Shown here: positions 8,601 to 16,169 of the stretch, piece by piece | Layout of the letters: each line of letters starts with the position of its first letter | How positions within the stretch are numbered: the first letter of the stretch is position 1 | Origin: Phycicoccus sp. M110.8 | GTDB lineage: Bacteria; Actinomycetota; Actinomycetes; Actinomycetales; Dermatophilaceae | Length of the DNA: 64,000 nucleotides | Reading direction: 5' to 3' | NCBI RefSeq assembly: GCF_032464895.1 | Contig: NZ_JAWDIC010000005.1 | Coordinates: forward strand, 62,001 to 126,000 | The notes under the pieces: model-generated | Told to the model about the DNA's origin: nothing | The model's input: only the letters and a program-made list of their open reading frames with translations | Databases searched by the model: none | Made by a program: the position numbers and the translations under genes

Positions 8601-9304
8601 ACTGGCTCGAGAAGCTCTTCGAGGCGCAGCTGACCATCGGCTCGCAGCACATCCTGTGGCGCGAGGTGGTCGGAAACGTCTTCGGCTTCGCCTCCGCGAT
8701 CGGTGGCATGCGCCGGCGGATCTGGGCGTGGCCCATCGGCATCCTCGGCAACGTCCTGCTGTTCACGGTCTTCTTCGGGGTCGCGTTCTCCAACCCCCAG
8801 CACGAGACCCTGCTCGGGCAGGCCGGCCGCCAGGTCTTCTTCATCATCACGAGCATCTACGGCTGGTACCGCTGGAACGCCGTGCGCCGCCTCAACGCCT
8901 CGGACGAGGACGCGCCTGTCATCACGCCGCGCTGGGCCACCGCCCGCGAGCGCCTGGGCTACCTCGGCTTCTGGGTCGGCGGTGTCGTCGTCCTGCAGTG
9001 GGTGTTCTCGCTCATCGGTGCCGGCTGGCCCGCCCCCCGCTGGTACTTCTGGTGCGACGCGTGGATCTTCGTCGGCTCGATCGTGGCGACGTACGCGATG
9101 GCCCGCGGCTGGAACGACTTCTGGCTCGCCTGGATCGGTGTCGACCTCGTCGGGGTGCCGCTGTTGGTGCACTCGAAGTTCTACCCGTCGGCGGTCCTGT
9201 ATGCCGTGTACGCGGGCCTCGTGCTCTACGGCTTCTTCGTGTGGCTCAAGGCGTCCCGGGTCGAGGAGCCCGACCGTGAGCCGGAGGCGGTGGCTGCGGC
9301 ATGA
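8597..9304 (+). CDS. ribM: PnuC-family transporter, probable riboflavin importer RibM/PnuX
   Basis: 235-residue integral membrane protein of the PnuC family. Hydrophobic segments alternate with the family-type WPIGILGNVL and ITSIYGWYRW stretches. PnuC relatives carry nicotinamide riboside/mononucleotide. However, this gene sits between ribE and ribBA with ATGA overlaps on both sides and under the FMN riboswitch. In actinomycetes such as Corynebacterium and Streptomyces a PnuC relative in this position (RibM/PnuX) is a riboflavin transporter, so riboflavin is the likely substrate here. Family assignment is from sequence; substrate is from context. Confidence 0.85.
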   Translation: MNWLEKLFEAQLTIGSQHILWREVVGNVFGFASAIGGMRRRIWAWPIGILGNVLLFTVFFGVAFSNPQHETLLGQAGRQVFFIITSIYGWYRWNAVRRLNASDEDAPVITPRWATARERLGYLGFWVGGVVVLQWVFSLIGAGWPAPRWYFWCDAWIFVGSIVATYAMARGWNDFWLAWIGVDLVGVPLLVHSKFYPSAVLYAVYAGLVLYGFFVWLKASRVEEPDREPEAVAAA

Positions 9305-10527
9305 GGACCCTGTCGACCATCCAGCAGGCCCTGGACGCGCTGCGCGCCGGGCGGCCGGTGCTGGTCACGGACGACGAGGACCGCGAGAACGAGGGCGACG
9401 TCGTCCTGGCCGCGGAGACGCTGACCGACGAGTGGATGGCGTGGGCGATCCGGCACACCAGCGGATACGTCTGCGCACCGGTCACGCCCGAGGTGGCCGA
9501 CCGGCTGGGACTGCCGCTGATGGTCGCCGACAACCGCGACCCCCGCCGCACGGCATACACGGTCACGGTGGACGCGGCCGAAGGCGTCACGACGGGGATC
9601 TCGGCCGCGGACCGCGCTCGCACCGTCCGGCTGCTGGCCGACCCGGAGTCCACGGCCGACACGTTCGTCCGTCCCGGCCACGTGGTGCCGCTGCGCGCCC
9701 GCGAGGGCGGGGTGCTGGTTCGCCCGGGGCACACCGAGGCGGCGGTCGACCTGTGCCGGCTCGCGGGCCTCGCGCCGGCGGCCGCGATCGGCGAGCTCGT
9801 CCACGACGACGGCACGATGATGCGGCTGCCCGACGTCCAGGCCATGGGTGCCGTGCACGACCTGCCGGTCATCACCATCGCCCAGCTCGTCGCGCACCGA
9901 CAGCGGTACGACCGCGTCGCCCGGGTGGCGGAGACGGTCGTGCCGACCCGGCACGGCGACTTCCGGGCCGTCGGTTTCCGCGACGCCGTCACCGGTGACG
10001 AGCACGTGGCGCTGGTGAGCCCACGCGGGGTCCCGGAGCGCCGCGCGCTGGTCCGCCTGCACTCGGAGTGCCTGACCGGCGACGCGTTCGGCTCGCTGCG
10101 CTGCGACTGCGGCCCCCAGCTCGAGCGCTCGCTCGAGCGGGTCGCGGCCGAGGGCGGCGTCGTCGTCTACCTGCGCGGCCACGAGGGCCGCGGTGTCGGG
10201 CTGCTCGCGAAGCTGCAGGCGTACGCGCTCCAGGACGACGGTCTCGACACGGTCGACGCGCAGACCGCACTGGACCTGCCGGTGGACGCGCGCGAGTACG
10301 CCGCAGGGGCCGCGGTGCTCACGGCCCTGGGCGTCGACCACGTGCGGCTGCTCACGAACAACCCGCTGAAGGTCGAGGCGCTGCGCGGGCTGGGGATCGC
10401 GGTGGACTCGGTCGAGCGGCTCCAGGTCGCGCCGACGACGGCCAACCGCGGGTACCTGCGGACCAAGCGGGACCGGATGGGCCACGACCTGGTCGTGGAC
10501 ACGGCTGACACGGGAGAGACGGCATGA
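9301..10527 (+). CDS. ribBA: bifunctional DHBP synthase / GTP cyclohydrolase II
   Basis: Makes both starting compounds of riboflavin: 3,4-dihydroxy-2-butanone 4-phosphate from ribulose 5-phosphate, and the diaminopyrimidine from GTP. The N-terminal domain (about 1-200 of 408 residues) has DDEDRENEGD (24-33) and RPGHVVPL. The C-terminal domain has the zinc cysteines in SECLTGDAFGSLRCDCG (Cys257, Cys268, Cys270), GHEGRGVGL and LLTNNPLK. Both halves look intact, so the fusion should be bifunctional. The stop is followed by a duplicated 14-bp segment before ribH. Confidence 0.95.
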   Translation: MRTLSTIQQALDALRAGRPVLVTDDEDRENEGDVVLAAETLTDEWMAWAIRHTSGYVCAPVTPEVADRLGLPLMVADNRDPRRTAYTVTVDAAEGVTTGISAADRARTVRLLADPESTADTFVRPGHVVPLRAREGGVLVRPGHTEAAVDLCRLAGLAPAAAIGELVHDDGTMMRLPDVQAMGAVHDLPVITIAQLVAHRQRYDRVARVAETVVPTRHGDFRAVGFRDAVTGDEHVALVSPRGVPERRALVRLHSECLTGDAFGSLRCDCGPQLERSLERVAAEGGVVVYLRGHEGRGVGLLAKLQAYALQDDGLDTVDAQTALDLPVDAREYAAGAAVLTALGVDHVRLLTNNPLKVEALRGLGIAVDSVERLQVAPTTANRGYLRTKRDRMGHDLVVDTADTGETA

Positions 10528-10551
10528 GGGAGATCGCATGAGGGAGATCGC
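10524..10551 (+). repeat. tandem 14-bp duplication forming two coupled 5-codon mini-ORFs
   Basis: ATGAGGGAGATCGC occurs twice in direct succession (10524-10537, 10538-10551). Each copy begins with an ATG that overlaps the previous stop and reads Met-Arg-Glu-Ile-Ala-stop. The chain of overlaps is: ribBA TGA (10525-10527), first mini-ORF stop (10539-10541), second stop (10553-10555) and the ribH ATG (10552). The GAGGGAG in each copy is also a plausible ribosome-binding site. Confidence 0.85.
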
Positions 10552-11037
10552 ATGAGCGGCCAGGGAGCCCCCACCGTCACGGCCGACGGCAGCGGGCTGA
10601 GGGTGGCGATCGTCGCCGCGTCGTGGCACACCGAGGTGATGGACGGATTGGTTGCGGGAGCGCAGCGCGGGCTCGCCGAGTGCGGGGTGCAGGACGTCCC
10701 GCTCGTGCGGGTGCCCGGCACCGTCGAGCTGAGCGTGGCGTGCGCACGGCTCGCTCCGTCGTTCGACGCGCTGGTGGCGCTGGGCGTCGTGATCCGCGGG
10801 GGCACACCGCACTTCGACTACGTGTGCAGCGGGGTCACGCACGGCCTGACGGACGTCAGCACCCGCACCGGCATCCCGATCGGCTTCGGCGTGCTCACGT
10901 GCGACGACGACCAGCAGGCCCTCGACCGCGCGGGGTTGCCGGGGTCGAACGAGGACAAGGGGCACGAGGCCGCGGTCGCCGCGGTGGCGACCGCGGTGAC
11001 CCTGGCCGAGCTCGCCCCCCGTACGCTGGGCTCGTGA
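10552..11037 (+). CDS. ribH: 6,7-dimethyl-8-ribityllumazine synthase
   Basis: Condenses 3,4-dihydroxy-2-butanone 4-phosphate with the ribitylamino-pyrimidine to give lumazine, the substrate of ribE. The 161-residue product shows the family motifs: [12 protein letters not shown] (substrate-stacking Trp), [21 protein letters not shown] (catalytic His) and [16 protein letters not shown]. It normally assembles as a hollow or pentameric complex. The ATG at 10552 is reached through the duplicated MREIA mini-ORFs. Its stop overlaps the GTG of hisE (GTGA), so the riboflavin operon runs straight into histidine genes. Confidence 0.95.
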   Translation: MSGQGAPTVTADGSGLRVAIVAASWHTEVMDGLVAGAQRGLAECGVQDVPLVRVPGTVELSVACARLAPSFDALVALGVVIRGGTPHFDYVCSGVTHGLTDVSTRTGIPIGFGVLTCDDDQQALDRAGLPGSNEDKGHEAAVAAVATAVTLAELAPRTLGS

Positions 11038-11297
11038 AGACCTTCGACGACCTGTACGCCGAGCTGTCCGAGAAGGCGGTGAGCCGCCCCGAGGGCTCGG
11101 GGACGGTGCGCGCGCTCGACGCCGGCGTGCATGCCATCGGCAAGAAGATCGTGGAGGAGGCCGCCGAGGTCTGGATGGCCGCCGAGCACGAGGGCAAGGA
11201 CCGCGCCGCGGAGGAGATCAGCCAGCTGCTCTACCACGTGCAGGTGCTCATGGTCGCCTCCGACATCAGCCTCGACGACGTCTACGCCCACCTCTAG
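11034..11297 (+). CDS. hisE: phosphoribosyl-ATP diphosphatase
   Basis: Second step of histidine synthesis: hydrolyses phosphoribosyl-ATP to phosphoribosyl-AMP. The 87-residue all-helical MazG-like protein has the usual actinobacterial sequence: [16 protein letters not shown] near 20, [15 protein letters not shown] and [14 protein letters not shown], with the acidic metal-binding residues. The GTG start overlaps the ribH stop by four bases, so its translation is probably coupled to the riboflavin genes. The step after it (hisI) is far away at 57 kb. Confidence 0.93.
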   Translation: MKTFDDLYAELSEKAVSRPEGSGTVRALDAGVHAIGKKIVEEAAEVWMAAEHEGKDRAAEEISQLLYHVQVLMVASDISLDDVYAHL

Positions 11298-11330
11298 GCC
11301 ACCACTCACACCTCTCGGCCACCACTCTCA
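11289..11330 (+). repeat. tandem duplication of the hisE 3' end
   Basis: Two near-identical units, 11289-11308 and 11309-11330, read CACCTCTAGGCCACCACTCA and the same with TAG changed to TCG and a TC insertion. The first unit contains the hisE stop codon; the second fills most of the gap before hisG. Confidence 0.75.
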
Positions 11331-11344
11331 CGAAAGCCCGCACC

Positions 11345-12190
11345 ATGCTGCGCATCGCCGTCCCCAACAAGGGGTCCCTGTCCGAGCCCGCGGTCGACAT
11401 GCTCCGCGAGGCCGGCTACCGCGTCCGGCGCGACTCCAAGGAGCTCGTCGTCACCGACCACGACAACGAGGTCGAGTTCTTCTACCTGCGCCCGCGCGAC
11501 ATCGCGGTCTACGTCGGCTCCGGCACCGTGGACTGCGGCATCACCGGCCGTGACCTGCTGCTCGACTCGGGCAGTGCCGCGATCGAGGTCATGACGCTGG
11601 GCTTCGGCGGCTCCACGTTCCGGTATGCCGCCCGCCCCGGCACCTGCGCGGACGTCGCCGGCATCGGCGGTCGCCGCGTGGCGACCAGTTACGCGGGCCT
11701 GGTCGAGAAGCACCTCGCCGAGGCCGGGGTCTCCGCGCAGGTCGTACGGCTGGACGGGGCCGTGGAGACCGCCATCACCCTCGGGGTCGCGGACGTCATC
11801 GCCGACGTCGTCGAGACCGGGACCACCCTGCGCCAGCAGGGCCTCGAGGTGTTCGGGGACGCGATCCTGCGCAGCGAGGCCGTCCTGATCCGCCGCGAGG
11901 GGACGGGGGAGTCGGCGGGCGTCGAGGTGCTGCGCCGCCGCCTCACGGGCGTCATCACCGCCCGCCACTACGTGATGCTCGACTACGACGTGCCGGCGCA
12001 CCTGGTCGAGGCAGCCTGTGCGGTCACGCCGGGCCTGGAGTCGCCGACCGTGTCCGCCCTGCAGAACAAGGAGTGGGCAGCGGTCCGCGCCATGGTCCCG
12101 CGCGCACGGACGAACGCGATCATGGACGAGCTCTACGACCTCGGGGCGCGGGCGATCCTGGTCACCGACATCGCTGCCTGCCGGTTGTGA
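11345..12190 (+). CDS. hisG: ATP phosphoribosyltransferase (long form)
   Basis: First step of histidine synthesis, joining PRPP to ATP. The 281-residue length is that of the long HisG form, with two periplasmic-binding-protein-like catalytic domains and a C-terminal ACT-like regulatory domain (about 210-281) for histidine feedback. Seen: IAVPNKGSL at the N-terminus, VDCGITGRDLL, and ADVIADVVETGTTLRQQGL with the PRPP-binding loop. The start ATG has no strong ribosome-binding site, and the 47-base gap after hisE is occupied by a duplicated 20-bp unit. Confidence 0.95.
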   Translation: MLRIAVPNKGSLSEPAVDMLREAGYRVRRDSKELVVTDHDNEVEFFYLRPRDIAVYVGSGTVDCGITGRDLLLDSGSAAIEVMTLGFGGSTFRYAARPGTCADVAGIGGRRVATSYAGLVEKHLAEAGVSAQVVRLDGAVETAITLGVADVIADVVETGTTLRQQGLEVFGDAILRSEAVLIRREGTGESAGVEVLRRRLTGVITARHYVMLDYDVPAHLVEAACAVTPGLESPTVSALQNKEWAAVRAMVPRARTNAIMDELYDLGARAILVTDIAACRL

Positions 12191-12696
12191 CGATGGCAGG
12201 GGCTCGGGGGCGGGGACCCGGCGCGGACGAGCAGGCAGCCTTCGCGCCGTTCCGGCCGAGGCGCGGTCGCGCGGTGGCCACGGTGTCGGCCGTGGCGACG
12301 GTCCTGCTCTTCGCCGTCGTCGCCGTGGTGCTGCCCGGCCCGGCCCAGGGCGGGGCCTGGCGTGCGGGCGACCGGGTGTTCTTCGCCGGGGTGGGCGTGG
12401 CGATGGCGCTGCTGCTGTGGCGCTTCGCGAGCATCCGCGCGGTGCCGACGCGTGAGTCGCTGACCATCCGGAACCTGTTCCTCACCCGCACGGTCTCGTG
12501 GCGGGAGGTGGTGGACGTGCGGTTCGGCGAGGGCGACCCCTGGGTCACGATCGAGCTCAGCGACACCGACACGCTGGCCGTCATGGCGATCCAGAAGGCC
12601 GACGCCGGCTTCGGCCGGGCCGAGGCCGGGCGGCTGGCTGCGCTGGTGCAGGCGCTGGGCCCGTCGGTACCCAGCCCCGACGTCACCCCCGGCTGA
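12187..12696 (+). CDS. PH-domain membrane protein
   Basis: 169 residues (167 from the ATG at 12193). A basic N-terminus is followed by two hydrophobic helices (about 33-52 and 65-85). A small soluble domain then shows the bacterial PH-like pattern (ESLTIRNLFLTRTVSWREVVDVRFG). Genes of this type commonly follow hisG in actinobacteria; role unknown. The GTG at 12187 overlaps the hisG stop (GTGA), which favours it; the ATG at 12193 is the alternative. Confidence 0.75.
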   Translation: MTMAGARGRGPGADEQAAFAPFRPRRGRAVATVSAVATVLLFAVVAVVLPGPAQGGAWRAGDRVFFAGVGVAMALLLWRFASIRAVPTRESLTIRNLFLTRTVSWREVVDVRFGEGDPWVTIELSDTDTLAVMAIQKADAGFGRAEAGRLAALVQALGPSVPSPDVTPG

Positions 12697-12703
12697 GTCC
12701 CCA

Positions 12704-12805
12704 CCGCGACTGGGCTTTCATCGCGAACGGGTCTCCAGCGCGACTGGGTCTGCATCGCGACTGGGTCTCCAGCGCGACTGGGCCTTCATCGGGACCGAGC
12801 CTCCA
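12704..12805 (+). repeat. six tandem 17-bp repeats
   Basis: Consensus TCGCGACTGGGTCTCCA, units starting at 12704, 12721, 12738, 12755, 12772 and 12789. The four inner units differ from the consensus at one to three positions, and the last is the most diverged. Units alternate in the first base (T or G) and in the end (CTCCA against TTCA/TGCA), hinting at an underlying 34-bp period. There are no spacers, so this is not a CRISPR. Confidence 0.85.
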
Positions 12806-12824
12806 CCCGACCGCGTGTCGCGGA

Positions 12825-12863
12825 CGCTATGCGTTGCCCCGAGGCGCGGGGCAACGCATAGCG
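12825..12863. repeat. perfect 16-bp palindrome (REP-like element, copy 1)
   Basis: CGCTATGCGTTGCCCC (12825-12840) pairs perfectly with 12848-12863 around a 7-base loop. The core TGCGTTGCCCCGA is shared with a second palindrome 150 bases on. Confidence 0.85.
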
Positions 12864-12974
12864 GCAGCGCGACCGTGGCAGAAGCAGAAACGGAGGCAGC
12901 GCCAGTAGCAGCGGCAGTGGCAGTGGCGATGGCAGGGCCCGGTCCTCACGCCCATCCCCGGCCTACCGTGGCGG

Positions 12975-13015
12975 GCGCTCTGCGTTGCCCCGACGAGCGA
13001 GGCAATGCAGAGCGC
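12975..13015. repeat. 15-bp palindrome (REP-like element, copy 2)
   Basis: GCGCTCTGCGTTGCC (12975-12989) pairs with GGCAATGCAGAGCGC (13001-13015), with one G-T wobble and an 11-base loop. Same core as copy 1, with compensated differences in the outer stem (TA against TC, paired TA against GA). Confidence 0.8.
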
Positions 13016-13363
13016 GAGCGCGGCAGCGCCGGTGGCGGGTGGCGTTGGCCGTGGCAGGGGCAGGGGCAGGGGGCAGGCGCAGGGGGAGGGGCTGGCACTC
13101 CCCGAGGCCGGCCCGCCCCTCGCCTCAATCCCGGGTCCTCAACCCCGGGTCCCACCGTCCGCCCGCGCCGTGGCCCGGGCCCGGGCCGCAAAGCGTCCCC
13201 TCGCAGGCCGCACACCGGGTCACGGCTGGTGCATGTATTCCCGGTCGTGGGGCATCCCAAACAGGCCCGGTCCGCCCGGGCGCACTCCGGTGGGCGGCAG
13301 GTCAGGTTAAGCCGGGCCGCGCGTGGGCGTCCCCGACCACCGCCTCCCGAGCGGGGCCAGCGC

Positions 13364-13696
13364 CTACTTCGGGGGGAGCGACGCGGCATGCCCCACGCCG
13401 GTGTCGACCCACCGCTGGAGCGCCGCATCGGTCTCCACCCGGTCGGAGGGCACCCGCAGCCAGCCGTCCATCTCGCGGCCCCGCATCACCATCGGCTCGG
13501 CCTCACCGCCCGCGACCAGCTCGCCCGTGCGGTCCGGGTCGCACCGGACCATGAGGCCTCCCTGGCCGCTCGCGGCGACCGCCATGTGGCCCCCGACGAG
13601 GAACGCCAGGCCGCCGAACATCGCCTTCTCCTGCACGCCGTCGACGTCCTCTAGCGCGGTGCGCAGGCGGTCGGCGAGCTCGTGGTCGTACGCCAT
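13364..13696 (-). CDS. TfoX N-terminal domain protein
   Basis: 110-residue protein with the TfoX/Sxy N-terminal-domain pattern: EKAMFGGLAFLVGGHMAVAA followed by a small beta domain. In gamma-proteobacteria TfoX regulates competence, but stand-alone N-terminal-domain proteins in actinobacteria have no settled role. The ATG at 13696 gives the usual short N-terminal helix; a GATGCT hexamer (plus-strand 13703-13708) 6 bases upstream could be a leaderless -10. Read leftward from the repeat-rich block, next to an MFS transporter. Confidence 0.75.
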   Translation of the reverse strand: MAYDHELADRLRTALEDVDGVQEKAMFGGLAFLVGGHMAVAASGQGGLMVRCDPDRTGELVAGGEAEPMVMRGREMDGWLRVPSDRVETDAALQRWVDTGVGHAASLPPK

Positions 13697-13738
13697 GGGG
13701 GCAGCATCCCACCGGGGGCTGACAGCCCGCCGGGCCAG

Positions 13739-13792
13739 GGGATGCGGTCAGGGATGCGGGTCAGCGCCGCCGGGTCAGGGGATGCGGGTCAG
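13739..13792. repeat. triplicated C-terminal tail of the MFS gene
   Basis: GGGATGCGG(G)TCAG occurs three times (about 13739, 13751 and 13778). The copy at 13778 is the end of the MFS coding region with its stop; the other two are downstream duplicates in the gap. Confidence 0.65.
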
Positions 13793-14983
13793 CCCCGGCC
13801 GGAGCACGGCCGCGAACGCCACCTGCCCCAACATGAGGACCGTCAGCACCATCCAGACCGCGCCGAACCCGCCCGTGGCGTCCCGCAGCGCCCCGAGCGT
13901 CGCCGGCCCGAGCGAGGCGATCGTGTAGCTGAAGAAGAACGCCATGCCCGCGAGCCGCGCGCTCGCGGCCGGCGTCGACGCGTAGTCGACCATGAGCACC
14001 AGGCCGAGGGCGAAGGACGCGCCCTGCCCGAAGCCGAGGACGGCCGCCCACACCCACGGCGCAGCACCCGGCGCCAGCCAGAGCCCGGCCTGCCCGAGCA
14101 GGCCGAGCACCGAGGCGCCGATCAGCAGGGCCCGGTGGTCGTGGACGCGGTCGGCGAGGGCCGGTCCGAGCAGCCCGGAGACGAGCTGGAGCGCGGTGAA
14201 GACGCTGAGGAGGTACCCGGCGTGGGTCGGGTCCCAGCCGCGCGCGGCATACGTGGGGGCGAGCCAGGCCAGCGAGGAGTAGAACTCGACGGACTGGATG
14301 GTGAGGTAGCCCGCGACCAGCCACGCCGTCGCGTGCTTCCACGGCAGCCGCGTCGGGACCACGACGACAGGGTCGGCGGCGCGCAGCCGCGTGTGCCCGC
14401 GCCAGATCGGCAGCCACGCCAGCACGCCGACGAGGGCCAGCACCGACCACGAGCCGAGCGAGCCCTGCCACGACCCGAGGCGGTCGCGCAGCGGCACCGA
14501 CAGCGCGGACGAGGCTCCGGCGCCGCCCATCATCGCCAGCATGTACAGGCCCGTGACGAGCCCCGAGCGCTCCGGCGGGAACAGCTCCTTGACCAGCCCC
14601 GGCAGCAGCGTCCCACCGAGGGCGATCCCGACCCCGGCGACGAACGTCCCGGCATACAGCAGCCACACCTGGCCGCCACCGAACCGGGACAGCAGGCCCA
14701 GCAGGACGCACACCGCGGCCGCCTGCACCCCGGCGGCCGCGCCGACCCGGGCCGCGACGCGCTGCGCGACCGGTGCGAAGAGCCCCATGCACAGCACCGG
14801 CAGCGTGGTGAGCGTGCCGAGGGCGGCGTTGCCGAGGTGCAGGTCGAGGCCAATGTCCTGCACGAGCGGGGGCACGCTGGCCATGACCGTGCGCAGGTTG
14901 ACGGCGACGGCGACGAGGCCGACGGTGACCAGCCAGGTGGGCGGGGCGGCGGTGGGGGCGGGACGGACGGTGGCCTGCGACAT
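13775..14983 (-). CDS. MFS transporter, CynX/NimT-like
   Basis: 402-residue polytopic membrane protein with about 12 hydrophobic helices. The N-terminal pattern AVNLRTVMASVPPLVQDI and the first-half loop resemble the CynX/NimT (cyanate/2-nitroimidazole) branch of the major facilitator superfamily. Substrate cannot be set. A possible leaderless -10, AAGACT (plus-strand 14991-14996), ends 7 bases before the ATG. The 3' end carries a short tandem duplication. Confidence 0.8.
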   Translation of the reverse strand: MSQATVRPAPTAAPPTWLVTVGLVAVAVNLRTVMASVPPLVQDIGLDLHLGNAALGTLTTLPVLCMGLFAPVAQRVAARVGAAAGVQAAAVCVLLGLLSRFGGGQVWLLYAGTFVAGVGIALGGTLLPGLVKELFPPERSGLVTGLYMLAMMGGAGASSALSVPLRDRLGSWQGSLGSWSVLALVGVLAWLPIWRGHTRLRAADPVVVVPTRLPWKHATAWLVAGYLTIQSVEFYSSLAWLAPTYAARGWDPTHAGYLLSVFTALQLVSGLLGPALADRVHDHRALLIGASVLGLLGQAGLWLAPGAAPWVWAAVLGFGQGASFALGLVLMVDYASTPAASARLAGMAFFFSYTIASLGPATLGALRDATGGFGAVWMVLTVLMLGQVAFAAVLRPGLTRIP

Positions 14984-15005
14984 CGGGGCCAGTCTTGCAG
15001 GCGGC

Positions 15006-16169
15006 TCAGCCGTCGTCGGGACCGGTGGTCATCGACTCGGGGACGTGGTCGCGCGCCTCGTCCGCGGAGAGGCCGGTGAGCATCAGCAGGTCGACGACCA
15101 TGGAGCGGATCTGGGCGCGCATCACCTCCGCCGAAAGCCCTGAGCCCGGGTCGAGCACGGCGCTGAGCTCGGCCACCTGGTAGAGGCCGGCGCGGGCGTT
15201 CGTGGGCAGCCGCCGCTCGCCGAGCTCGCGGGCGATGTCGCCGGTCACGTCGGCCAGGGCCCCGACGAGCCGCAGGTATGCCGGGGGGACGGGTTCGTCA
15301 CGCCACGTCGCCACGGCGGCGCGACGCACGAGCACCCGCAGGTTGCGGATGGCGCGGTCCAACGGCTCGAGCAGGTCGGCGATGGCCTGCACGCCCGGCA
15401 GGTGGCGCCTGCGAAAGGGCGAGAGCCGCACGACGGCGATGCCCTCGGCGGACAGGGACCGCAGCTCGTCGAGCATCGACTCGGAGGCCCGGGCGCGCGA
15501 CAGGGTCGCCGTGGCGAGGTCGGAGTCGCGCTCACGGACGGCGCGCACGGTGTCGGCGAGGATCTCGCTGATCTCCTGGACCACGACCGACGCCTGCTGC
15601 CGGGGTCGGCGGATGGGGGCGGTGGGCGCGAGGGCCGTGAACAGCAACGCGACCACCCCGCCCACGACGGCGTCGAGCCAGCGGGTGAAGGCGTACCCGG
15701 GTGCGGCGGTCAGCGTGGTCACGATGACCGACTGCACCCCCGCCTGGGTGGTGAGCAGCAGCCCTGCGCCGAGCAGGGCGGCGATGCTCATGGCGAGGAC
15801 CACGACGACGACGATCTGCCAGGTGCCCGTGCCGAAGAAGTGCACGAAGGCGTCGCCCACGAAGACGCCTACGGCGACACCGATCATGACCTCGGTGACG
15901 CGGCGCAGCCGTTGGCCGTAGGACAGGCCGAGGGACACGATCGCCGTGACCGGCGCGAAGAACGGCTGCCGGTGCCCCAGCAGGTGGGTGGCCACCCACC
16001 ACGCCGTCGCGGCGCCGAGCCCGCACTGCACCACGAAGGCCAGGCGGGCCAGCATGCGGCGGGTCCGGGTCCTGGCCTCGCGGCGGGAGCGCGCGGCGGC
16101 GCGGACCAGGTCGGCCGAGGTGGGGACCCGCGGCAGCGCGCGCTCGCCCCGGCCTCCGGTGGCTGCCAT
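15006..16169 (-). CDS. FUSC-family / aromatic-acid exporter-like protein
   Basis: 387 residues. A basic N-terminus is followed by about six hydrophobic helices (about 45-185), including LAFVVQCGLGAATAWWVA, and then by a long helical cytoplasmic domain (190-387). This is the layout of FUSC-domain exporters related to aromatic-acid efflux proteins. The length matches the shorter gram-positive form with one membrane half. The start overlaps the stop of the upstream gene by one base, so the two are translated together. Confidence 0.75.
   Translation of the reverse strand: MAATGGRGERALPRVPTSADLVRAAARSRREARTRTRRMLARLAFVVQCGLGAATAWWVATHLLGHRQPFFAPVTAIVSLGLSYGQRLRRVTEVMIGVAVGVFVGDAFVHFFGTGTWQIVVVVVLAMSIAALLGAGLLLTTQAGVQSVIVTTLTAAPGYAFTRWLDAVVGGVVALLFTALAPTAPIRRPRQQASVVVQEISEILADTVRAVRERDSDLATATLSRARASESMLDELRSLSAEGIAVVRLSPFRRRHLPGVQAIADLLEPLDRAIRNLRVLVRRAAVATWRDEPVPPAYLRLVGALADVTGDIARELGERRLPTNARAGLYQVAELSAVLDPGSGLSAEVMRAQIRSMVVDLLMLTGLSADEARDHVPESMTTGPDDG

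Larger units (their letters stand above)
12697..13363. other. 667-bp non-coding, repeat-rich intergenic block
   Basis: No convincing gene on either strand. The block holds a six-unit 17-bp tandem array, two related palindromes, and low-complexity stretches built on GCAGTGG-like (12874-12937) and GGGGCA-like (13040-13098) units. It separates the rib/his operon from leftward-reading genes and is the least gene-like stretch in the window. Confidence 0.75.

Noticed and set aside
12704-12805. CRISPR array
   Set aside because: Units are contiguous 17-mers without spacers, and no cas genes are present.
12815-13654. 279-codon plus-strand frame across the repeat block
   Set aside because: It runs through the palindromes and into the antisense of the TfoX-like gene; composition is low-complexity and there is no start signal.
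13682-15079. 465-codon plus-strand frame opposite the MFS transporter
   Set aside because: Shadow of the MFS gene; no domain, and rich in Arg, Gly and Pro.
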